Positions 18,819 through 29,161 of a DNA stretch of 64,000 nucleotides are shown piece after piece. A program made the translations under genes and the position numbers. The DNA is taken from contig NZ_FRBD01000017.1 of the NCBI RefSeq assembly GCF_900142525.1, positions 54,355 to 118,354 of the forward strand, written 5' to 3'. Under the pieces are notes generated by a model that searched no databases, was not told where the DNA came from, and was given only the letters and a program-made list of their open reading frames with translations. Source of the stretch: Xylanibacter ruminicola. Its GTDB lineage: Bacteria; Bacteroidota; Bacteroidia; Bacteroidales; Bacteroidaceae. Numbering within the stretch: position 1 is the stretch's first letter; every line of letters begins with the position of its first letter.

Positions 18819-19817
18819 TTAATCCTCATCCCAGTAACTGATTGTTCTTGTTTGGGTTACTTCGATGGTTTGGGCGCGCTGGCCTTTTAGCCAGTTGGTG
18901 ATGTGGAGCAGGTTTCGCGTCCAGTTGTCGTTATCGTCGCGCTCTTCAATCTCGTATTTCATCGTTACGCTCATAATGCATTCGTTATCCTTATCGAATG
19001 CTTTCTGAGCCTGCTGGGTCATCTCGCCATCATCGTTATACTTGTAATCAGTAACCAGTTTCAAGCCAGAAACGGTGTTGGTCTGGATGGTACGCTTCAG
19101 GTTGCCTTCGTCGTTATATTCGTACTGAATCTGCTTCTTCTCGCCACCCTCAGTAATGGTAGCAGCGATGAGATAACCCACCTGATTGTACTGACGGTCA
19201 GCAAGTTCCGCAGATTCCAACTTACCCATCTCATCGAAATGTTCGATGGGATTCTCGGCCACAGGATTATCAGTTATCACCTCCTGCACAAAGCCCTTCA
19301 GACCCATGTTCGATGCATCTTTATAAAAAGGCGCCATGTTGAGATAATAGTAATGAATGGAGTGCGCACCATTCTCGTGAAGCGTGATGGTCTGGCGGAT
19401 ATAACCGTAATCTGTGAGCACATAGAGCGAGCCATCGCCCTTAGCCTTGAAGTTGCCCCACTCCCGCTGCAGCTTGCCCAACAGATATTTCTGGTTGCGT
19501 TCAAAGAGTTCGCGAGTGCGATACGGACCACAGGTAACAGTTGCCTCCGACAACATCTTAGTTTTATCGTTGACAGTCACTTCGAGCTTAGCATCCTTAA
19601 TGCCATAGTAATCGCCCTTGAAAACATAGGAATCTTCGTCATCCTCACTATCTATCCGAACAAATCCCACACTCTTAAGTGCAGGAACAAACGCAGAATC
19701 AGTACCCTCCAGAGGTGCATCCATCAGCGTAATACATTTAGGATCGTATATGGCCTGACTCCAAGCCATCTGGGCTGCCACAAGCAGCAAAAGCAGTAGT
19801 CCTAACTTTTTCATCAC
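18819..19817 (-). CDS. Secreted protein with YD-like segments
   Basis: A 332-residue exported protein with a clear signal peptide (about residues 1-20, cleavage near WSQA). The second half has degenerate repeats such as QIQYEYNDEGNLKRTIQTN and TDYKYNDDGEMTQQAQKAF, resembling YD-type repeats seen in surface or carbohydrate-binding proteins. No catalytic motif is visible and I do not recognise the family. It is convergent with ligA and divergent from the patatin gene. Confidence 0.65.
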   Translation of the reverse strand: MMKKLGLLLLLLVAAQMAWSQAIYDPKCITLMDAPLEGTDSAFVPALKSVGFVRIDSEDDEDSYVFKGDYYGIKDAKLEVTVNDKTKMLSEATVTCGPYRTRELFERNQKYLLGKLQREWGNFKAKGDGSLYVLTDYGYIRQTITLHENGAHSIHYYYLNMAPFYKDASNMGLKGFVQEVITDNPVAENPIEHFDEMGKLESAELADRQYNQVGYLIAATITEGGEKKQIQYEYNDEGNLKRTIQTNTVSGLKLVTDYKYNDDGEMTQQAQKAFDKDNECIMSVTMKYEIEERDDNDNWTRNLLHITNWLKGQRAQTIEVTQTRTISYWDED

Positions 19818-19885
19818 GCTGCAAAAGTAAGTAGAAAAAGCGAAAACGCCAAATAATCAACATATTTTTACTATATATTTGTTAT

Positions 19886-19913
19886 TTCTTAATTCTTAAT
19901 TCTTAATTCTTAA
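19886..19913. repeat. Heptanucleotide tandem repeat before the patatin gene
   Basis: Four exact copies of TTCTTAA with period 7 lie 11 bp upstream of the -7 box of the next gene. Confidence 0.85.
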
Positions 19914-19936
19914 TTAAAAATATTACCTTTGCACCC

Positions 19937-20782
19937 GTGAAAAAGGGACTGGTATTAGAAGGTGGAGCTATGAGAGGGCTCTTCACAGCTGGCATCATCG
20001 ATGTGATGATGGAGGCACATGTGGAGCCTGACGGACTGATAGGAGTATCAGCCGGAGCCGCCTTTGGATGCAACTATAAGAGCCGCCAACCAGGTCGCGC
20101 CATCCGCTATAACAAGCGATTTGCCCACGACAGCAGGTTCTGTTCGTGGCAGTCGCTACTCAAGACGGGCGACCTGTATAACGCCGAGTTTGGCTACCAC
20201 GTGATTCCTACTAAATACGACGTATTCGACAATGCAGCCTACGATGCCAATCCTATGGAGTTTATTGCCGTTTGTACAGATGTAGAAACAGGTAAGCCCG
20301 TATACAAGTCGCTGCCCAAGGTGACACCAACCACCTACGACTGGATTCGCGCCTCGGCCTCGATGCCGCTGGTATCTAAAGTGGTAGAGTTGGAAGGTAT
20401 GAAAGTTCTTGACGGCGGTGTAGCCGATTCTATTCCTTTGGAGTACTTCGAGAGTATTGGTTACGAAAAGAATCTGGTGATACTCACCCAGCCTGATGGC
20501 TACGTAAAGGAGCACAACAAACTGATGCCACTGATGCGTATAGCACTGAGGAAATATCCCAACATGATTGAAGCATTGGACAAGCGTCATATTATGTACA
20601 ACAAGCAGTTGGCATACGTCTATCAGGCAGAGTCAACAGGCAGGGCATTGGTTATCCGTCCTGAAGCTCCACTCCAGATTGGTCATATATCGCACGACCC
20701 TGAGGAGATGCAGCGTATATACGATATTGGTCGACAGACAGGCATGAAATACATAGAGAGAATTAAAGCATTTTTTAGATGA
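19937..20782 (+). CDS. Patatin-like phospholipase (RssA-type)
   Basis: A 281-residue patatin-fold lipid acyl hydrolase. The oxyanion motif LEGGAMRG is at residues 7-14, the nucleophile Ser38 is in GVSAG, and the catalytic Asp159 is in DGG. The start codon is GTG, and no later start would keep the oxyanion motif. A perfect -7 box (TACCTTTG, 19924-19931) ends only 5 bp before the GTG, so the mRNA may be leaderless. It overlaps trmD by 4 bp. Confidence 0.9.
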   Translation: MKKGLVLEGGAMRGLFTAGIIDVMMEAHVEPDGLIGVSAGAAFGCNYKSRQPGRAIRYNKRFAHDSRFCSWQSLLKTGDLYNAEFGYHVIPTKYDVFDNAAYDANPMEFIAVCTDVETGKPVYKSLPKVTPTTYDWIRASASMPLVSKVVELEGMKVLDGGVADSIPLEYFESIGYEKNLVILTQPDGYVKEHNKLMPLMRIALRKYPNMIEALDKRHIMYNKQLAYVYQAESTGRALVIRPEAPLQIGHISHDPEEMQRIYDIGRQTGMKYIERIKAFFR

Positions 20783-21459
20783 GAATTGATATTATAACCG
20801 TACTGCCAGAGATGCTGGAAGGCTTTGTTCATGAGTCGATTCTGGCCAGAGCTGAGAAGAAAGGATTAGCAGAAATACGTTTACATAATCTTCGCGACTA
20901 CACCCTCGACAAGTGGCGCCGAGTAGATGATTATCCATACGGAGGCAGCGCTGGCATGGTGATGCAGTGCGAGCCTATCGATCGTTGTATCACAGCCCTC
21001 AAGGAAGAGCGTGATTACGACGAAGTAATCTTTACATCGCCAGATGGTGAACGCTTCGATCAACACATGGCCAACGAGCTGTCGTTGAAGGGGAACTTGA
21101 TTATTCTGGCTGGTCACTATAAAGGTATTGACCAGCGCATACGTGAGCACCTGATTACCAAGGAGATTTCTATTGGTGACTTTGTGCTGACTGGTGGCGA
21201 GCTGGTAGCAGCCATGATTGCTGATGCCATCGTGCGTGTGGTGCCTGGTGTGATTGGTGATGAGCAGAGTGCCCTATCCGACTGTTTCCAGGACGATATC
21301 CTCGCAGCACCTATCTACACCCGTCCTGCCGATTACAAAGGATGGAAGGTGCCAGAGATATTGCTGAGTGGCAACGAGGCGAAAATACGTGAGTGGGAAT
21401 TTGAACAAGCGATGGAGCGAACAAGAAGGCTTCGCCCCGATCTGCTGAAAGATAAATAA
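20779..21459 (+). CDS. trmD: tRNA (guanine-N1)-methyltransferase
   Basis: TrmD methylates G37 next to the anticodon and prevents frameshifting. The 226 residues show the trefoil-knot SPOUT fold motifs: [11 protein letters not shown] (AdoMet region), [15 protein letters not shown] and [16 protein letters not shown]. It normally lies in the rpsP-rimM-trmD-rplS cluster, but here it is coupled to a patatin-like gene by an ATGA overlap. A bidirectional hairpin terminator follows and separates it from trpS. Confidence 0.97.
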   Translation: MRIDIITVLPEMLEGFVHESILARAEKKGLAEIRLHNLRDYTLDKWRRVDDYPYGGSAGMVMQCEPIDRCITALKEERDYDEVIFTSPDGERFDQHMANELSLKGNLIILAGHYKGIDQRIREHLITKEISIGDFVLTGGELVAAMIADAIVRVVPGVIGDEQSALSDCFQDDILAAPIYTRPADYKGWKVPEILLSGNEAKIREWEFEQAMERTRRLRPDLLKDK

Positions 21460-21460
21460 A

Positions 21461-21488
21461 AATTCCCCTCCTACTCAGGAGGGGAATT
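21461..21488. terminator. Bidirectional terminator between trmD and trpS
   Basis: A perfect 11-bp stem AATTCCCCTCC / GGAGGGGAATT with loop TACTCA is flanked by A and T runs, serving both convergent genes. The core is the same as in the REP-like elements at 18775 and 32412. Confidence 0.85.
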
Positions 21489-21491
21489 TAT

Positions 21492-22625
<1,134 letters not shown>

Positions 22626-22700
22626 TTATTTTTTTGAGACAAAAGAACAAAAAGAACAAAAAAATATATGTTCTTATGTACATATGTGTAGAAAAATGTG

Positions 22701-22708
22701 TATCTTTG
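22701..22708 (+). promoter_or_regulatory. -7 box of the pepP promoter
   Basis: TATCTTTG followed by CC lies 36 bp before the pepP ATG, a typical Bacteroidetes -7 element. The upstream TTTG box is not clear. Confidence 0.5.
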
Positions 22709-22744
22709 CCGACAAATTGATTAATAATAACGTATTTTCAACAA

Positions 22745-24145
22745 ATGTTTAGCAAAGATACATATATTAGAAGGCGTCAGGAATTAAAGAAACTGGTTGG
22801 AAAAGGAGTGATTGTTTTGTTTGGTAACAACGATTCGCCAGCCAATTATCCTGCTAACGCATACGCCCCGATGAGGCAGGACTCATCATTCCTCTATTAC
22901 TTCGGACAGCACCGCGACGGACTTGTTGGTGTGATTGATATTGATAACGACGAAGAGTGGCTCTTTGGCGATGATATCGACGTAGAGGATATTGTATGGA
23001 TGGGCTTCACCCCATCAGTAGCCGATCTGGCTGCTGAGGTAGGCGTTAAGAAGACAGCCCCCATGAAGGATTTGACCAAAATGGTCAATGGTCAATGGTC
23101 AATGGTCAATAAACATTTCCTCCCCCCCTATCGTTTCGACATCAAGATCCAGATTATGGACCTGCTGGGCATCCATCCTTCTAAGCAGAAGGAGGCCGCC
23201 TCGCTCGATCTGATCAAGGCCGTAGTCAAGATGCGCGCCACCAAGGAGCCTCAGGAGATTGAGGCCATTGAGCGCGCCTGCGAGGTGGGTTATGCGATGC
23301 ATACCACAGCCCAGCTGCTGATACGTCCAGGTGTTACTGAACGCTTCGTCGCAGGTCAGGTTGACGGTATCGCCCGCAGTCTGGCTCAGGGTAACAGCTT
23401 TGCCACCATCTTCAGCCAGCATGGCGAGATTATGCACGGAAACCCTTCAGGAGCCAAGTTAGAGGAAGGTCGTCTGGCACTCTGCGATGCAGGTTGCGAG
23501 TTGGACGATTACTGTTCTGACCACACACGCACCATGCCTGTATCAGGTAAGTTCACCCAGCGCCAGCTGGAAATCTACTCTATCGTGGAAGCCTGTCACG
23601 ACTATGCCATCGAGGTGGCTAAGCCTGGTGTGAAATATATGGATGTTCACTTTGCAGTTTGCCGACTGATGACAGAACGCCTCAAGGAACTCGGCCTGAT
23701 GAAGGGCGATACCGACGAGGCTGTAGCAGCAGGTGCTCACGCCATGTTCCTGCCTCACGGACTGGGACACATGATGGGTATGGACGTTCACGATATGGAG
23801 GGGCTGGGCCAGATCTACGTAGGTTTCGACGAGGAGACTCGTCCTAACCTCGAGCAGTTTGGCACCAACTGCCTGCGCATGGGTCGCAAGCTCGAGGAGG
23901 GCTTTGTGATTACTGATGAGCCAGGTATTTACTTCATTCCACAGCTCATTGACGAGTGGAAGGCCAGCGGACACTGCAAGGAGTTCCTGAACTTCGACAA
24001 GCTGGAGACCTACAAGGACTTTGGCGGTATCCGCATCGAGGACGACATCCTGATTACCAAGGACGGATGCCGATTCCTTGGCACCAAGCGAATTCCTTAT
24101 CACCCCAAGGATGTAGAGGAGTTCATGGCAACGAATAATCAATAA
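22745..24145 (+). CDS. pepP: Xaa-Pro aminopeptidase
   Basis: A 466-residue metallopeptidase of family M24B that removes an N-terminal residue preceding proline. The creatinase N-terminal domain is followed by the pita-bread domain with the five metal ligands in CDAGCELDDYCSDHTRT, LPHGLGHMMG, ITDEPGIYF and GGIRIEDD. An unusual insertion, KMVNGQWSMVNK at about residues 111-123, is encoded by four copies of a 7-bp repeat (23080-23110). It falls just before the conserved FLPPYR and so lies in a surface loop between domains or strands. Confidence 0.94.
   Translation: MFSKDTYIRRRQELKKLVGKGVIVLFGNNDSPANYPANAYAPMRQDSSFLYYFGQHRDGLVGVIDIDNDEEWLFGDDIDVEDIVWMGFTPSVADLAAEVGVKKTAPMKDLTKMVNGQWSMVNKHFLPPYRFDIKIQIMDLLGIHPSKQKEAASLDLIKAVVKMRATKEPQEIEAIERACEVGYAMHTTAQLLIRPGVTERFVAGQVDGIARSLAQGNSFATIFSQHGEIMHGNPSGAKLEEGRLALCDAGCELDDYCSDHTRTMPVSGKFTQRQLEIYSIVEACHDYAIEVAKPGVKYMDVHFAVCRLMTERLKELGLMKGDTDEAVAAGAHAMFLPHGLGHMMGMDVHDMEGLGQIYVGFDEETRPNLEQFGTNCLRMGRKLEEGFVITDEPGIYFIPQLIDEWKASGHCKEFLNFDKLETYKDFGGIRIEDDILITKDGCRFLGTKRIPYHPKDVEEFMATNNQ
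23080..23110. repeat. In-frame heptanucleotide repeat in pepP
   Basis: Four copies of AATGGTC plus a partial fifth, period 7, are fully inside the coding sequence. This is the same repeat unit as at 5557-5570. Confidence 0.9.
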
Positions 24146-24163
24146 TAAAAAATAAAAAGGAAA

Positions 24164-25369
24164 ATGAAGAAGATTTTTACACTCGCACTCGTAGCAATGG
24201 TTGCTCTGAGTGCTTCGGCAGCTAAGAAGAAGGGTGCCGAGAAGAACGCTAACAAGCCAGTTTTCACCACCATCAAGGAGAATCCTATCACCAGCATCAA
24301 GGACCAGAACCGTTCAGGTACGTGCTGGAACTACTCTACCCTCTCATTCTTCGAGGCTGAGGTGCTGAAGGCTACTGGCAAGACTTACAACTTCGACGAG
24401 AGCTTTGTTGAGAACAAGACCTACATGGATCGTGCCATCCAGGTGGTTCGCTACCACGGCGACTGCCAGTTTGCTCAGGGCGGTTCATCTGAGGATGTAC
24501 TCGCTACCATGAAGACCCACGGTATCATTCCTGAGGGCATCATGCCTTTCGCAGGTTCACTGTATGGCGACTCACTCAACAACTTCAACGAGTTCTTCTC
24601 ACTACTCGAGCCATACGTAGCAGCTGTTGCTAAGAGCGACTCTAAGAAGCTGTCAACTCAGTGGAAGGTTGGATTCCAGGGTATCCTCGACGCTTACCTT
24701 GGCAAGTGCCCTGAGAAGTTCACCTTCGAGGGCAAGGAGTACACCCCAAAGAGCTTCATGGCTTCGCTGGGCATTAACCTCGACGATTATGTATCAATCA
24801 CCAGCTATACCCACCACCCATTCTACACCACATTTGCTGTAGAGGTACAGGACAACTGGCGATTCCCACAGAGCTACAACGTTCCTATGGACGAGATGAT
24901 GCGCATTATCGACAATGCTATCGACAATGGCTATACCGTAGCTTGGGGCGGCGACGTTTCTGAGCCTGGTTTCACACGCGATGGTCTGGCTTACGCCATC
25001 GACAACAAGGCTGCTGTTTCACTCACAGGTAGCGATATGGCTAAGTGGCTGCGCCTGGAGCCAGCTAAGAAGGCTAACGTTATCGACTCACTGGGTTGCA
25101 CCGTTCCTGAGATTGTTGCTACACAGCAGCTGCGCCAGGAGCGTTTCGACAACTGGGAGCTCACCGACGACCACGGCATGCTGATCTATGGTGTTGCCAA
25201 GGACCAGAAGGGTAAGGAGTACTACATGGTTAAGAACTCTTGGGGCGAGACTGGTAAGTACAAGGGTATCTGGTACATGACCAAGACTTACATCGCTGCA
25301 AATACGATGGATTTCCTCATCAATAAAAACGCTATTCCTGCTGATATTCGTAAAAAGCTTGGTATCTAA
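24164..25369 (+). CDS. Exported C1B-type cysteine peptidase (aminopeptidase C-like)
   Basis: A 401-residue papain-fold peptidase of the bleomycin hydrolase group. A signal peptide (about residues 1-20, ending ASAA) is followed by the active-site motif DQNRSGTCWNYS with Gln48 and Cys54. The catalytic His is in DDHGMLIYG and the Asn in MVKNSWGE. Unlike cytosolic PepC it is exported, so it probably trims peptides in the periplasm. It lies 18 bp behind pepP, with recJ overlapping its stop by one base; pepP and this gene may act together in peptide use. Confidence 0.88.
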   Translation: MKKIFTLALVAMVALSASAAKKKGAEKNANKPVFTTIKENPITSIKDQNRSGTCWNYSTLSFFEAEVLKATGKTYNFDESFVENKTYMDRAIQVVRYHGDCQFAQGGSSEDVLATMKTHGIIPEGIMPFAGSLYGDSLNNFNEFFSLLEPYVAAVAKSDSKKLSTQWKVGFQGILDAYLGKCPEKFTFEGKEYTPKSFMASLGINLDDYVSITSYTHHPFYTTFAVEVQDNWRFPQSYNVPMDEMMRIIDNAIDNGYTVAWGGDVSEPGFTRDGLAYAIDNKAAVSLTGSDMAKWLRLEPAKKANVIDSLGCTVPEIVATQQLRQERFDNWELTDDHGMLIYGVAKDQKGKEYYMVKNSWGETGKYKGIWYMTKTYIAANTMDFLINKNAIPADIRKKLGI

Positions 25370-27096
25370 TGCATTTTAAATGGAATTACCAACCACCTAC
25401 ATCAGAACAACAGACGGCGGCTAAGGAGCTTGGAGAGAAAATCGGCATGAGTCCGATACTCGCCAACCTCCTTATTCAGCGAGGCATCAAAACGGAGAGC
25501 GCGGCTAAGCGCTTCTTCCGTCCGATGCTTAACGAGCTGATTGATCCGTTCCTGATGAACGACATGGACGTGGCTGTAGACAGGCTCAACGATGCTATGG
25601 GGCGCAAAGAGCGCATCATGGTCTACGGCGACTACGACGTGGATGGATGTACGGCGGTAGCTTTGGTGTATAAATTCCTGCAGCAGTTCTATTCTAACAT
25701 CGAATATTACATTCCCGATCGTTACGAAGAGGGTTATGGTATCAGTAAGAAGGCACTGCACTATGCAGCCGAAAAAGGCATCAAGCTCATCATAGTACTG
25801 GACTGCGGTATCAAGGCAATCGACGAGATAGCCTATGCCAAGAGTCTGGGCATCGACTTCATCATCTGCGACCACCACGTGCCTGATGATGAACTGCCCG
25901 ATGCTGTGGCGATTCTTAACCCCAAGCGCCAGGATTCTACCTACCCCTTCAAGCACCTGTGCGGCTGTGGCGTAGGTTTCAAACTCATGCAGGCCTTTGC
26001 CAAGAACAACGGTATTCCATTCTCACGCCTCATCCCATTGCTCGATTTCTGTGCCGTAAGTATTGCGGCTGACATCGTGCCTATCATGGGCGAGAACCGT
26101 ATACTGGCTTATCACGGATTGAAGCAGTTGAACCAGAGCCCCTCAGTAGGACTCAAAGCCATCATCGATATCTGCGGACTTACTGGTCGCGAAATCACCA
26201 TGAGCGACATCGTGTTTAAGATTGGTCCGCGTATCAATGCTTCAGGCCGTATGCAGAATGGAACAGAGGCCGTTGATCTGCTGGTCGAGAAAGACCTTCA
26301 GAAGGCACTGGCCGAGGCTAACCACATTAATGAATATAACGAGCAGCGCAAGGATGTTGACAAGCAGATGACTGAGGAGGCCAACCAGATTGTAGAAAAG
26401 CTGGAGAGCCAGAAGCACCACGCCAGCATCGTGCTTTACGATGAGAACTGGAAGAAGGGTGTCATCGGCATTGTGGCCTCGCGACTCACTGAGCTCTACT
26501 ACCGTCCAACGGTGGTGCTCACCAAATTCAATGGCATTGCCACAGGTTCAGCCCGCAGTGTGGCTGGCTACGACGTGTACGACGCCATCAAGAGCTGTCG
26601 CGACTTGCTCGAAAACTTTGGCGGACACACCTATGCCGTAGGCTTGTCGCTCAAAATCGAAAATATCCCTGAGTTCCGCAGCCGATTCCAGAAGTACGTG
26701 ATGGAGCACATTCAGCCAGAACAGACTGAGGCTACACTCGACATCGATGCTGTGATCGACTTTAAGGATGTGACCAAGCGCCTGCACAACGACCTCAAGA
26801 AGTTTGCGCCTCACGGCCCTGACAACCCCAAGCCACTGTTCTGCACCCGCAATGTGTACGACTATGGCACATCGAAGGTTGTTGGACGCCAGCAGGAGCA
26901 CATCAAACTCGAACTGGTCGACTCTAAGTCAAGCAATGTGCTTAACGGCATAGCCTTTGGCCAGAGTGGTTCAGCACGTTACATCAAATCTAAACGCTCG
27001 TTCGATATTGTCTATACTATCGAGGATAATATCTACAAGCGCACTGAAGTACAGCTTCAAATTGAAGACATACAGCCTTCAGAGGCTGACAATTGA
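25369..27096 (+). CDS. recJ: Single-stranded-DNA 5'-3' exonuclease RecJ
   Basis: A DHH-family nuclease of 575 residues used in recombination and mismatch repair. Motifs include VYGDYDVDGCTA (DHH motif I), DCGIKA, CDHHVP and the DHHA1-type motif with FGGHTYAVGLSL, followed by an OB domain. The ATG overlaps the preceding stop by one base. The last codons and stop (GAC AAT TGA) fall in a 7-bp tandem repeat. recQ follows directly, and RecJ with RecQ is a known functional pair that resects DNA ends. Confidence 0.96.
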   Translation: MHFKWNYQPPTSEQQTAAKELGEKIGMSPILANLLIQRGIKTESAAKRFFRPMLNELIDPFLMNDMDVAVDRLNDAMGRKERIMVYGDYDVDGCTAVALVYKFLQQFYSNIEYYIPDRYEEGYGISKKALHYAAEKGIKLIIVLDCGIKAIDEIAYAKSLGIDFIICDHHVPDDELPDAVAILNPKRQDSTYPFKHLCGCGVGFKLMQAFAKNNGIPFSRLIPLLDFCAVSIAADIVPIMGENRILAYHGLKQLNQSPSVGLKAIIDICGLTGREITMSDIVFKIGPRINASGRMQNGTEAVDLLVEKDLQKALAEANHINEYNEQRKDVDKQMTEEANQIVEKLESQKHHASIVLYDENWKKGVIGIVASRLTELYYRPTVVLTKFNGIATGSARSVAGYDVYDAIKSCRDLLENFGGHTYAVGLSLKIENIPEFRSRFQKYVMEHIQPEQTEATLDIDAVIDFKDVTKRLHNDLKKFAPHGPDNPKPLFCTRNVYDYGTSKVVGRQQEHIKLELVDSKSSNVLNGIAFGQSGSARYIKSKRSFDIVYTIEDNIYKRTEVQLQIEDIQPSEADN

Positions 27097-27135
27097 CAAT
27101 TGATAGTTGATAGTTGATAATTGATAGTTGATAAT
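27087..27135. repeat. Heptanucleotide tandem repeat between recJ and recQ
   Basis: Seven units in tandem: TGACAAT twice, then TGATAGT and TGATAAT variants. The array contains the recJ stop codon and abuts the recQ start ATG. Confidence 0.9.
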
Positions 27136-27136
27136 T

Positions 27137-29161
27137 ATGAATACAGTGGAGGATCATGAAAATGCACCTACTAATGCTGAACCATCACAGCAGAGTAATC
27201 ATAATTGTCAACTGTCAACTATCAATTATCAATTAATTCTAAAAAAATACTGGGGCTACGATGATTTCCGCGGGATTCAGCGCGAAATCATCGAGTCTAT
27301 AGGTAGCGGCCACGATACACTTGGATTAATGCCTACAGGCGGTGGAAAGTCCATCACTTTCCAAGTGCCTGCTTTGGCTCAGGAGGGCACCTGCATCGTC
27401 ATCACCCCACTTATTGCGCTGATGAAGGACCAGGTGCAGAACCTGCGCCGTCGTGGCATCAAGGCAGCAGCCATCTATAGCGGACTGGCTCACGAGGAGA
27501 TTATCACCATCCTCGAGAACGCCATCTTTGGTGGTATCAAGCTGCTCTATGTATCGCCCGAACGCCTGTCGAGTGAGCTTTTCCAGACTAAGCTTCGCCA
27601 CATGAAGATTAGTTTCATCACCGTCGACGAGGCTCACTGTATCTCGCAATGGGGCTACGATTTCCGCCCCTCCTATCTGCAGATAGCCAATATCCGCAAG
27701 CTCATCCCCCAAGCGCCCGTTCTGGCGCTTACAGCCACCGCCACCCCTCAGGTGGTAGAGGATATCCAAGTCCGCTTGGCTAGAATTTCTAGCCATGCTA
27801 GTAATGCAAGTAATGCTAGCATTACTAGATTTAATCTCTTCAAGATGAGCTTCGAGCGCAAGAACCTGGCTTATGTGGTTCGCCACGCCGACGATAAGAT
27901 TGGCGAGCTCATCCACATCCTACAGAGCACCAAGGGCTCAGCCATTGTCTATGCCCGCAGCCGTCGCCGCACCAAGGAGTATGCCGAGATTATCAACGAG
28001 GCTGGCATCACAGCCACCTTCTACCACGCTGGTCTCGATGCCTGCGAGAAGGATAAGCGCCAGCGCGAGTGGCAGGACGACAAACAGCGCGTGATGGTAG
28101 CCACCAACGCCTTTGGTATGGGTATCGACAAGCCCGATGTGCGCGTGGTGGTACATGTGGATTGCCCTGACAGCATCGAGGCCTATTTCCAGGAGGCAGG
28201 CCGTGCTGGTCGCGATGGGCTTAAGGCCTACGCCGTACTGCTCTACAATCATGCCGACGAGCGCAAACTGCAGAAGCGCATCACCGACACCTTCCCTGAC
28301 AAGGACTACATCCGCCAGGTCTATGAGCATCTGGCCTATTTCTATCAGATAGGTGTAGGTTCAGGCTATGGTCACACCTTCGAGTTCAACATCGATAAGT
28401 TCTGTCACGCCTTCCGCCACTTCCCGATTCAGGTCGACTCTTCGCTCAAGATTCTGCAGCGAGCCGGCTATATCGAGTACACTGAAGAACAGGACAATCA
28501 GGCTCGTGTCATGTTTACCGTGAGCCGTAACGATCTCTATCGCCTGGAGAACAACAGTCCTAACGAGGACAAGGTCATCACCGCCCTGCTGCGCAACTAT
28601 GGCGGCCTGTTTACCGATTATAATTATATCGACGAGGCCTATCTGGCCACCGTTACCCAGCTGCAGCCTCAGCAGGTTTACCTCACGCTCAAGAGTCTGT
28701 CGCAGCGCCACATCCTGCACTTCATTCCGCAGAAGAAGACGCCTTACATCCGCTACACCCAGCGTCGCGAGGATAAGGAGTACATCCAGATTATGCCTGC
28801 CGTCTACGAGGAGCGTAAGGCGCAGTTTGCAGAACGCATACAGGCCATGATTCGTTATGCCACTAACGATCGTGTGTGTCGTTCTCGCCAGCTGCTGCGC
28901 TATTTTGGCGAGCGCAACTACCACAACTGTGGCCAGTGCGATGTGTGTCTGGCCCATCGCCAGGAAGGCATGGTGTCTGAGTCCCAACTCACTGCAGCCG
29001 CAGAGGCCATTCTCAAACTGCTCAACGACGATAAACCCCACCCCATTACAGACTTAAAAAGCATCGAGCTGCCTGATAGCGAACTCGATGCTGCTTTAGA
29101 TTATCTTTCTGACGAAGAGTTAATCATACGTCAGGCCGACGGCCAGCTCTCAAAATCTTAA
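27137..29161 (+). CDS. recQ: ATP-dependent DNA helicase RecQ
   Basis: A 674-residue superfamily 2 helicase. The Walker A motif is PTGGGKSITFQ and the DEAH box is VDEAHCISQWGYDFR. It has the helicase C domain with QEAGRAGRDG, the zinc-binding Cys cluster (CRSRQLL, then CGQCDVC) and a winged-helix domain. No HRDC domain is evident at the C-terminus. I chose the ATG at 27137, directly after a 7-bp repeat array. Residues 23-34 ([12 protein letters not shown]) are encoded by a second, inverted repeat array and are not part of the helicase fold. The stop overlaps the convergent gene by 4 bp. Confidence 0.95.
   Translation: MNTVEDHENAPTNAEPSQQSNHNCQLSTINYQLILKKYWGYDDFRGIQREIIESIGSGHDTLGLMPTGGGKSITFQVPALAQEGTCIVITPLIALMKDQVQNLRRRGIKAAAIYSGLAHEEIITILENAIFGGIKLLYVSPERLSSELFQTKLRHMKISFITVDEAHCISQWGYDFRPSYLQIANIRKLIPQAPVLALTATATPQVVEDIQVRLARISSHASNASNASITRFNLFKMSFERKNLAYVVRHADDKIGELIHILQSTKGSAIVYARSRRRTKEYAEIINEAGITATFYHAGLDACEKDKRQREWQDDKQRVMVATNAFGMGIDKPDVRVVVHVDCPDSIEAYFQEAGRAGRDGLKAYAVLLYNHADERKLQKRITDTFPDKDYIRQVYEHLAYFYQIGVGSGYGHTFEFNIDKFCHAFRHFPIQVDSSLKILQRAGYIEYTEEQDNQARVMFTVSRNDLYRLENNSPNEDKVITALLRNYGGLFTDYNYIDEAYLATVTQLQPQQVYLTLKSLSQRHILHFIPQKKTPYIRYTQRREDKEYIQIMPAVYEERKAQFAERIQAMIRYATNDRVCRSRQLLRYFGERNYHNCGQCDVCLAHRQEGMVSESQLTAAAEAILKLLNDDKPHPITDLKSIELPDSELDAALDYLSDEELIIRQADGQLSKS
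27204..27238. repeat. In-frame heptanucleotide repeat in recQ
   Basis: Five units (ATTGTCA, ACTGTCA, ACTATCA, ATTATCA, ATTAATT) with period 7 are translated within the RecQ N-terminus. They are complementary to the array at 27087-27135. Confidence 0.9.
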
